A stretch of DNA of 64,000 nt, taken from NCBI GenBank assembly GCA_028015205.1, contig CM051512.1, positions 22,785,139 to 22,849,138 on the forward strand, written 5' to 3'. A program made the translations under genes and the position numbers. This DNA comes from Mytilisepta virgata. Taxonomy: Eukaryota; Mollusca; Bivalvia; Mytilida; Mytilidae. Position 1 is the stretch's first letter. Every line of letters starts with the position of its first letter. The notes under the pieces were generated by a model. The model saw only the letters and a program-made list of their open reading frames with translations. It made no database searches and was not told where the DNA came from. This document shows, in pieces, positions 1 through 10,500 of this stretch.

Positions 1-360
1 ATAAAATCAATTTGACTGCTCAAAGCAGTACTGGAGATGTCATGAACTTAGAGCACTCCTCAAAAAAAAATCATTGCACTCTTTTATAATTTTATACTCA
101 ATTATTCAAATTAAAAAATATGAATACATTAAATTATTTGGTATTTTCCACTTGGGGGCAGTTCTCATAGGGGGATAATTTTCCATTGAAGTAGTTTTCC
201 GTCGAGGGGGGCAGTTGTCCTGCTTCCGTTATGTGGAAGTTCTCAATACCAATAAAAAAATATTAGTGTAAAAATTTTCTTCTTTTGAAAAAATTTATCA
301 TTGATTAAGAAGACAAGGGATCAGTTTATCCTGGAAATCTTCTCTACAACCGATTCTTAC

Positions 361-462
361 CTCCGACAAAATTTCTAACTGTTTGACATCTAAATCAGTA
401 GACACAACCCATTTGAAGATATAGATCAGCAATTCCACTGGTAACAGAGATATATGAGTTGT
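361..462 (-). CDS. FBXO9: FBXO9 exon 7 (start of F-box)
   Basis: This exon has 34 codons, phase 0 to phase 0, encoding TTHISLLPVELLIYIFKWVV and then STDLDVKQLEILSE. LPVELLIYIFKWV is the first F-box helix, which contacts SKP1. The donor is GTAAGAATC. The acceptor is the last of five tandem acceptor-like repeats. Confidence 0.9.
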
Positions 463-3400
463 CTACAAAATATAATGTCAACTTGTCTACAAAACATAAT
501 GTCAACATGTCTACAAAACATAATTTTACCTCATCTGCAAAATATAATGTCACCTTATCTGCTAAACATAATATTAACTTTCAATATAACAGCAAATGAA
601 CTTTTTCTGGTAATGTTTTTGTGCTAGGTCAGATGAAATACAATTTCTTTCATAAATTTTCTTACATTGCCTACATGTATGTAAAGTAAACAAAAATGAT
701 GCAGTTTTTTCTTAAATATAAAAAAATTACTTTTAAAAATAACATTCTTTAATTTAGACTTAAATCTAAATAAAAATGAAATTGTTAACACTGTAATGAT
801 ACTTTACCTTATTTTCAACACTTGATAAATTGTTATTATAAATTTCTAAATACATTTCAAAATAATGAACAACACAATTTTTTATTTTTAAAAATCTAGA
901 AAAATATTTTCTAAATCAATTTTCTGTAAAAAAAGTCAACATTTTCTATATCATGTCAAAACAAGACCATGTACAGGATTATATTAATTAAATCCAATTA
1001 TGTAATCTTAATTCTATTTATATCACTAATTACTTGTATTTCAGAGAGAAAAATAAATAAACTGTTAAGTAAACGAAGTTGTTGATTTATTAGTCTCCAT
1101 TAACAGAGTAAGTGGAAGTCCGGTCATAAATTGATACAGTATTCTACAAAATGATAATTTTCAATACTAACATCTTTTCGTTTTTTCAACTCAATCTTAA
1201 TCTAAGTATATATACAATGTACCTAATTAAATATACATGTATTATGAAATTATACTATTCTATATAATTATGAATATTATTGAATTAGACTTAATTAATT
1301 TATTAGAATATTTGTTTACAATGTATTGTATGTTACTAGGTACATCTACAATTATTTATCAAACTTCAATTTAAATACTGATGAAGTAAAAATTTATTAA
1401 ATAATACTTTTTCAATACTATTTTAAATTTCATGTTATTTATATAAATTTAAATGTTTTGAACAAATATGTTATCCAATGTATAAACGATAATGTGATTC
1501 TTTTAAATATCCCGGATGTTCCATACAGCGCAATGATCATGACCTCGTTAATTATTTGCAAACTTGAGACACTCAATATACCCAACTTATTTCATGGATG
1601 CAGGGTTTGAAATAAGCAGATGCAAGATTGCACATACTGTGCTGGATTTCCAAGTTGCAAATGTATTTTCAATGCCAATTGCCCATCAGGCAAATAAAAT
1701 TTATTTGGGAGAATAAAGATTTAGGTAAACATAGTAAAATTTTTACATGGATTTTTCTACCATTCAGCTGGGTCCGGTAAAAGGACCCATTCCCAATGGA
1801 AATTATTTTAAAATCATGCAGAATTCCCAAAAATGTTAACTTACACCTCTAATTTTTTTTCCCAATTGACCAAAATTTTTCCCAAAATAGGCCAAAAACA
1901 ACCCTTCCCAATAACCCTGGATAAACCCCTGTTTTATTCCCTAATAAATAATTTGACCATGACACAGCGAATCTTGTCAAATCATACACTGTTTTCCTTA
2001 CGTGAACCGGAAATGAGTTCACTGCTGATTGGATTGGATATCGGAGAATATATTGATTTTCAAACTTAATTATTGTTGTCTTATAATATAAAAGTATTTT
2101 GGATTTACAAAATAAATTTATACAGCCTTAGAACTTGCAATTATATAAGTGAACCAACACCTAAAGTGCTGATGTGCGGTAGGGCAATACACGAGTGAAT
2201 ACCTCTAGGTATTCACAGTTGTCTTTGAAAATAAGAAATAATAGACATGAAAGAATTTATTAAATCAACAATTTTGAGAATTTGGAGATCTCAATTGTCA
2301 AGGATTGCATTAAGGTGGTACCCAACACTTTCACTAAAATTAATTTGGCTCATTTAATTTTCATAAAATTTTGACAAAGTATTTACTTTGACCCATTGAC
2401 AAAAATTTTAAAATTTCAAAACATTTGAACCAACCAATTCATCAGAAAAATTACACTGATTGTATAGCAGTTTGACAAACACTAATATTGATCATTGAAA
2501 AGCTTAATATTCCAATAACAACACAACGTTATTAAAACGTTTAGCTGATTTTACAGAGTTATCTCCCTGTAGTGTTAGGTACCACCTTAATTTAGTAATC
2601 ATACATGGATACCAGAGAACAAATCACACAACTGAGAAGTTTCAAGACTGTATTTTTCCTTGTTAAGGACTATGTCATTGCCTCTTGATAACAATTCTTG
2701 AATGTTGCTAAGGTCTTTTCTCATATGCAGTCAAACCTGTGTATAAAGGACACCCAGCAACCAGAGAAAAGTGTCCTTTAAGAGCAGGTGTCCTTTATAC
2801 ATAGGTTAATTCTACAAGCTTTGTACTTGACATGGACTTTTTCACAGTGCCCTTTATAGACAGTGATTTGCTATATAGAGATGTCCTTTAAAGCTGGTTT
2901 GACTGAATTATTTCATTATTCATGCAAATATTTTATTTTCAATATCACACAGTTACAATAACTACCCTTTACATTTAAATTGTTTAATGTGACTGTAATT
3001 TATACCACTTGATATGATGTATTTATTGTAGGGCAAGTGAATTTCATTCTCGACTTGTCCTTCGGGCAAGTGCAGAAAAAATAATCTTATTTCAAACAGT
3101 GTTGGTGACCCAGATAAGAAAAAAAAATCTTTTTGGTCATGATCTAATTTATGGTCTAGAAATCTTAAACTAATATTCTGAAATCTTTTTGCTGTCCTAT
3201 ATATGAATTCATACAAAATACATTACATTCATTTCAATAAAGATAATTTGGGTGTACTCTTAAAAGCCAATGGAAATCTTTCATATAGCACAAATCACCA
3301 AGTGAAAAAGGCGAAAAAAGCGCTATTCAGTATAAAATCATATGCAAATTCCTTAAACAATTTGCCAGTTAAAGTGGCTTGTAATCTCTTTGATGTATTG

Positions 3401-4528
3401 GTTAAGCCAATAGCTACATACAATGCCGGGATTACTTATTTAGATACCTATATTTCCTTATTTAGAGCTAATAAAATGCTCCGCTGGGCGCAGCTAGATA
3501 CGACCGCAGATGTCGAACCCTGAATAGTTGGGGCAATTATGAACACAACATTCAAGCTTGATACAATACTGAATTTGGATTGTGAATAAATATTTGACAC
3601 AGCATAGGTTTCTGACACAGAATGAATGTTGTCTAAGAACTTAAAAATTTTTAATTTACCTATTCAAACCATATCAGTATTATTTGTTTTTATATATAAA
3701 TCAGAAATAACCAATTTAAAATTTAAAATTGGGCACACATATCAATTTCTTGCTATTGCGCAATACTGTGCAATTGAAAATTTCTTCAAATATTTCACAC
3801 ATAATTGCTTCTTGTGCAATACAATATGCTGTGGAGAATTGCCCCCCCCCAAAAAAAAATAATAATTTACCCCTTTTTTTAGCTTTTGTGCAATACACTA
3901 TGAAGTTGCACATTGACCCCCCCCCCCCTTTTCCCAAAAAAAAAAAAAACAAAAAAACAATAAAATTTATTGTAACCCCCCCCTTTTTTTGCTAAAAAAA
4001 TTTGAAATTTTCTTTTTAATTTATGAAACATGAAATGAGAAAAAATTACCCCCTCCCCAATTTCTCATTTCCCCACCTTAAATTTTGTTTTCAACCCCCC
4101 CCCATTTCTTTATACTTTGCAACCATAACAGCCCATTTAAATACACCATAACATATTAAAATAGAAAATGACATCATAGTCATGGATGGCAAATTTTAAA
4201 TATACATAATTTAAAAGCAGTTTAGATAAGATAAACAAAAAAGCTTCATCATCACATTTTATATTGGCAAATTTACAATGAAGTTCATTAGAGTTATTGG
4301 CAAATTTCCAATGGAATTTGTTAATAATAAAGTTTTGATAACAGGGCACAAATATCAATTTCTTGCTATTGCGCAATACTGTGCAATTGAAAATTTCTTC
4401 AAATATTTGACACATAATAGGTTTCTGACACAGAATAACTGAAATAAAGAACTTAGAATTGGTCATATGATTTGAATTTATATTCAATTTTTTGCTTCTT
4501 GTGCAATACAATATGCTGTGGAGAATTG

Positions 4529-4559
<31 letters not shown>

Positions 4560-7500
4560 TTACCCCCTTTTTAGCTTTAATTTTGGACCCCGATTTGGAC
4601 CAACTTGAAAACTGGGCCCATAATAAAAAAACTAAGTACATGTTTAGATTCAGCATATCAAAGAACCCCAAGAATTCAATTTTTGTTAAAATCAAACTAA
4701 GTTTAATGTTGGACCCTTTGGACCTTAATGTAGACCAATTTGAAAACGGGACCAAAAATTAAGAATCTAAATGCACGGTTAGATTCGGCATATCAAAGAA
4801 CCCCAATAGTTCAATTTTCAATGAAATCAAACAAAGTTTAATTTTGGACCCTTTTGGCCCCTAATTCCTAAACTGTTGGGACCAAAACTCCAAAAATCAA
4901 TCCCAACCTTCCTTTTGTGGTCATAAACCTTGTGTTTAAATTTCATAGATTTCTATTTACTTATACTAAAGTTATTGTGCAAAAACCAAGAAAAATGCTT
5001 ATTTTGGCCCTTTTTTAGCCCCTAATTCCTAAACTGTTGGGACCAAAACTCCCAAAAACAATCCCAACCTTCCTTTTGTGGTCATAAACCTTGTGTTAAA
5101 ATTTCATAGATTTCTATTTACTTATAGTAGAGTTATTGTGCGAAAACCAAGAAAAATGCTTATTGGGCCCTTTTTTGGCCCCTGATTCTTAAACTGATGG
5201 GACCAAAACTCCCAAAATCAATCCCAACCTTCCTTTTGTGGTCATAAACCTTGTGTTTAAATTTCATAGATTTCTATTAACTTATACTAAAGTTATAGTG
5301 CGAAAACCAAATGTCTTCGGACGACAACGCTGACGACGACGACGACGCCAACGTCATACCAATATATTGCGGTCGTATAAAAAGAGAGCTTATAAATCAA
5401 ATAAGGAAGTTAATGTATTTTCATTTATTGATAAATCATCAATTGAGAATCTACACCTTTCTTTTTGCAAATATATTTTGGGAACAAGAAAAAATGCTTG
5501 TAATTTAGCAACTAGAATGGAACTCGGAAGACTTCCCTTAGAAAATCATATAAAAGTTCAATCCATACTATATTTATTAACACTTTATTCAGAGAACATT
5601 AACCCTCTTCTGAAAGAGTCCTTTGCACTGTGCAAAGAATTAGATGAATATGGAATCTTTACGTGGTATACTTATGCCAAAAACATTATAGAAGAATCAG
5701 ATGTTGATACTGACCAAATACAAAATATTAATAGGCTGACTGATTTAAAAATAAAGAAAAAAGAAATAAAGTCAAAAGCTGAAAAATACTATTAAAATTT
5801 AGTAGAAAATAAGATGACTGAAATAGATGAAAAAAGTAAATTATATTTATATAATAAAGTTAAACTAGATTATAATAATCCCTTTATCGAAAATTTCAAG
5901 GGAAAATCCAGATTTCGAATATCGAAAACTTATAGTAAAACTTAGAATTAGAGATCATAATTTATTAATAGAAAAAGGCAGGCATTTAAAGATACCTAGA
6001 GAGGATAGAAAATGTAAAGTTTGCAATAGCTTAGATAATGAATGCCATTTCCTTTTAGAATGCAAAATAAACTCTTGTATTAGAAATAAATATTTAACAG
6101 AAATTATAAATGAAAATCCAGGGTTTGATGATTTAAGTATAATTAAGAAATTAAGCTTTATATTAAACCCATCAACACCATCACAAGTAAATAGACTTGG
6201 TTCCTTTATAAAAAGGTCATTAGAACTGAGGACAGGGGACTACTGATTTACTTGTGTATATACAATTATAATGTTTTTTATTTACTTGTATTATATGTCA
6301 CAAACATTTTATGTTTATATGACAATAAACATTTGAATTTGAATTTAATATTTATCCCAAAGAAACAACATTCAATATTATATGGTTATTAAATGAATAT
6401 TGATGAATATTGTGCCGATCAGATATTACATTGTATGAACTTGCGTGTGTAATATGATGTACTGCAAGGGACAGTATTCACAAATATTCATGCAACAATC
6501 ATTTTATTATATAGTAATAAATATTTTCTTCTATTTTCACAGGTCTACCAAGAGAATTAAGCTCAAAGTCAAAATAAATACCTTATTAAACTAGTGCAAA
6601 TATGAATACTAAAACTATTATTTGCACGATTTCCAAGTACGGTCTTTTCGAAACATAGGTCCTTGCAAATAAAATCCTCAAATTTGTTCTCGTTATACTT
6701 ATTAGTAGCTCAAATTGGTTAGTTAGGAGTTGTTTATTTCTTAAGATAGGCAAATTCACAAACAGACAATTTTCCAGTAGATCTCATTTTTGCCTTTTTA
6801 ATTTTTGGAAACAGACAAAGATGCAATTAGATGCTTCGGTATTGTTCTGTGTTAGCGTGCAAATACACTTGAGAAATAATTCATGGTGGTTTCAAAATAT
6901 CCTGATTTTACCATGGGTAGGCCCTTTAAATGTCAAATATTTTGCCATGAGTGGCAGCAAGTGGTAAAATATTGGCATGAAGGGCCTTCCGGTAGTAAAA
7001 TCATAATATTTTCAAGCCATCACGCATTTATTCTATTCTAATAGGACAATTTCTACGAAATTTTTAAATTGTGCAACAAAGGTATTCAGACAGGAAGATA
7101 CCATTACACAACATAAGTTATACTATGACATCGTTAAAGCTTGTGGGAAACTTTACTATGACGCTGCCAAACAAGCCAACTGATGTCTGTGATTTTTTAA
7201 AGAATAGAAAATAAAAAACTGTTTCTCTTCTCCTGAAATTGAATTGTGTAAAAATTTTGATTTTTTCCCTAATTTTTGTAACATTTTTGTAAAAAAATGT
7301 GTGTATTGTAAATATGATTTCCACCGAAAAAATTTGGTCCTCAAGACAGAAATCAAGAATAAAATTTCGCTTGCTCGCATTTATTTTTGCCATCATAAAT
7401 TTCAAAGAACTAAAAATCAATTTTGTGTGGCCTAAGTTGTATTTAAAAGTGTTGACAGGTTACTGATTTTACATGTACAAGTAGTTATGACAAACTGCCT

Positions 7501-10500
7501 AGACAGATGGACAATCCACCCCCTATTCAACATTAATACATGACTTTTTTGTACTAAATTTCTAATGAAATCACAGCCAATCTAAACACTTACATTTTGT
7601 TCAAATTCCTGCTGACAGATTTTTTCTTCATCAACATGTAGTTTCTGGAAATGTGACAACAGGTCATCATCCAACAAATAATCCTGGTCAGCACTGAAAA
7701 AAATGAATACATGTAAACTCATGTATCTTTTAAATATAAATGTATTTTGTCATAAATTTTATATTAATTTTATTTTAATAATTGTTTTAGTCTTAGTTAG
7801 AATTAAAAGATTTGGTTTTTCTTGAAAAGCAGGTTTCACTTTTCGATTTTTGAATTTATCAATTCCATGGCACCAAAGATGTAGGAAGCCCAATCATTGT
7901 TTTAAAATTGATAATTTCTATTTTAAGTCATATGAAGTGTATTAAGTTTAAATTTAGAAAATTTAGAGCTTGGTTTCTTTTTCATTTTAATTGCACATTA
8001 AACCTAATTCCAATTACCTGCCAACAGAACTTTCACTTTCTTGTCTCTCTGAAATAAAATAATACCAATACTGTAAGTTTACTGTATAATGCATATACTT
8101 TAGGGTTAAATGTGTTCATCAATTAAAAAACTTCATATTTTCAGCCTTTTCTGAAAATAACCAATGTCTACACAACAGATTGAATACAACACACTGGGTT
8201 TATTTTTGACACAAATCACCATAATTGTTTTTCTCTATCTTCAGTCATAGTGATATCCAGGACATGGTGAAGTATCTCAAACATCTAAGCAAGTAAACCA
8301 TAGCAATTGTTGGTTGGAAAGGACATCCTTGCAAATTCATGATAGATGGATTGATGAGTTATTGTTTAATGTGCAGTAGCAACCATTAGGTGCATGTCAG
8401 GACACAAACATGTTGATATGATCTGAATATGAACCCTGCTTTGAACTCAACCGACACGCTGAGCCTGATTTTTAACATGCTAGCTCATGAGGTAACTGTC
8501 GGCATGAAGACATATCACCCCACTCAGAGCAGACCAGTCCTTTGCTTTTACTTCTAGATGCCCTATACTTATTTTAATGCCTTTGGTTCGGCCTGGTCGG
8601 GTATCGAACTGGTGACCTTCCAAACTCAAGATGAGCACATTACAACAAGACCACAGAGGCTATTATCATTTCAATAACATACATGTATGTTGTAATTACT
8701 TAATGATTTTTTTTCAATTTCTTTGCTTTTGACAGTCTATAAAAATGATAAAATCTTATCATATCAATACAGCTTATGAGTTTCCACTAGTGGTACATCA
8801 ACAGTATTTCTTTTTTTTTTTTTGAAAATTCTTAAACAAACAGTTAAAGGATACAAAACTTACCTCTAGGACTAATCCCAGTCAAACAACATTTGAACTC
8901 TATATCCTGGTCAAGATGTGTAGCTTCTCTGTAGTACTTTATTGCTGAAAAAAAGAAATTTCATTAGTACCCATTTTTTGGTTTTTATTTGTCATCTTTT
9001 ATATTTACAAATGAGAGAAAATCTTTCACATTGCTATGCCCCAAAAATCAAATAACTTCATGGTAAATTATAGAATATTTAATTTGAACACACATGTTTT
9101 TCTTAGAACATTTTAGACCTGAGATGAACACACAAACTTGCATCATTAGTAGTTATAGAGACAACATAGACCACTTGGCAACCAATGACTCTTTTATACA
9201 ATGGTTAAACTTTACAAATTTGATTGATGTCAAATGATTTCTTACCCTCGTACAAATGTCCAGCTTGTTCTAACTTCATTCCCTTGTAGAATAAAAACTT
9301 TGCCTACAAAACAAAGATTTAAAGTTAAAGTAAGATCCATAAACATGGCCCTCACATGCAAAAGTATGGGTAATTTGACCATGTTGTGGACATGGTAATG
9401 TTATATGTTATTTTATCCCCAGTAACATATATCTGTTGAGAAAGTTTCATGTCTTTGACTCATTTCTTTGTGATTCAAGTGTAAAATATAGAATTGTCCA
9501 AAACATTTTAATGGATTAAATACTATTCCTTTTTAGCAGTTAAAGAGAAACCTAGAAGATGCTACCAAGAAGTTAACAGAAGACCACGACGACGGACGCC
9601 AAGTGATGAGAAAAGCTCACTTGACCTTTCAGGTGGTTATATGGTTTATGGTTTCAATGAAAAAGCCGTTGGTCGAACAGATGAATCTGAACTAAAAGTA
9701 GATTATTTTTAAAAGGTATTGTTGTCAACAAACCTGCAAAGTTTCAAACATTTCATACTGTAGTTTCAAAGAAGATTTTTGAAAATTGGCCAATAAAAAA
9801 CAAAGATGGCCTTTTGCAGCAATGTTGTTCAATCCAAATGCTGCATTTTTTATAGAGGTCCTTCCATATTTCATTCCTACCAACTTAGGTTACAATCTGC
9901 CAAGAAGTTTCAGGAGAAGATCAAAATGTGAAAAGCTTACGGACGACGGACACAAAGTGATGACATAAGCTCACATGGAGTATAGGCCAGGTGAGCTAAA
10001 AGCTAAAAATTAATATACATGTAATATGAACGTGGTTTTGACCACGGAATTTGCCATGGTTAAGATTATATAATACCTCCTCCTCAACAGATGGCCTCTC
10101 GTTAGCATTAGTATTGCTATTGTTAGTTTCATTTTGTTTTTTCTGAATCTCCAACTTCCATTGCTGACGGAAGTTTTCCACCTGACTCAGTAGGTCTGGG
10201 GGTTCATTCTCTACCTCCTCGTCACTTTTGTCCAATAAAGAGGGTATAAATTCTTCTTCCTAAGGACAATATAAAATTGATACCTTTTAGGTTACTGAAG
10301 GTTGTTACTGTTAGTGGTAGAATGTTTGGCTTTTTATGAAATATTCTTTAACACTGTTTTGATTTCTTCAATATGTCATAAAAATGCTAGAAACTATATG
10401 TTGTTATTTAGAATAAACTATTGACACAGAGATATGTCTAGCCTGTCAGCAGAAAATATGAAAAACAATCTGATGGACAGCAACATTGCTAATAAATTAA

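Noticed and set aside
461..580. A short CRISPR-like array of 24-bp repeats
   Set aside because: The units are contiguous without spacers, in a eukaryotic intron.
3716..4762. Several open frames of 78-137 codons across modular element A (and the equivalents in B, C and E)
   Set aside because: They run through poly(C)/poly(A) tracts giving glycine or proline runs, appear on both strands, and recur in every copy as part of the repeat. No domain is visible.
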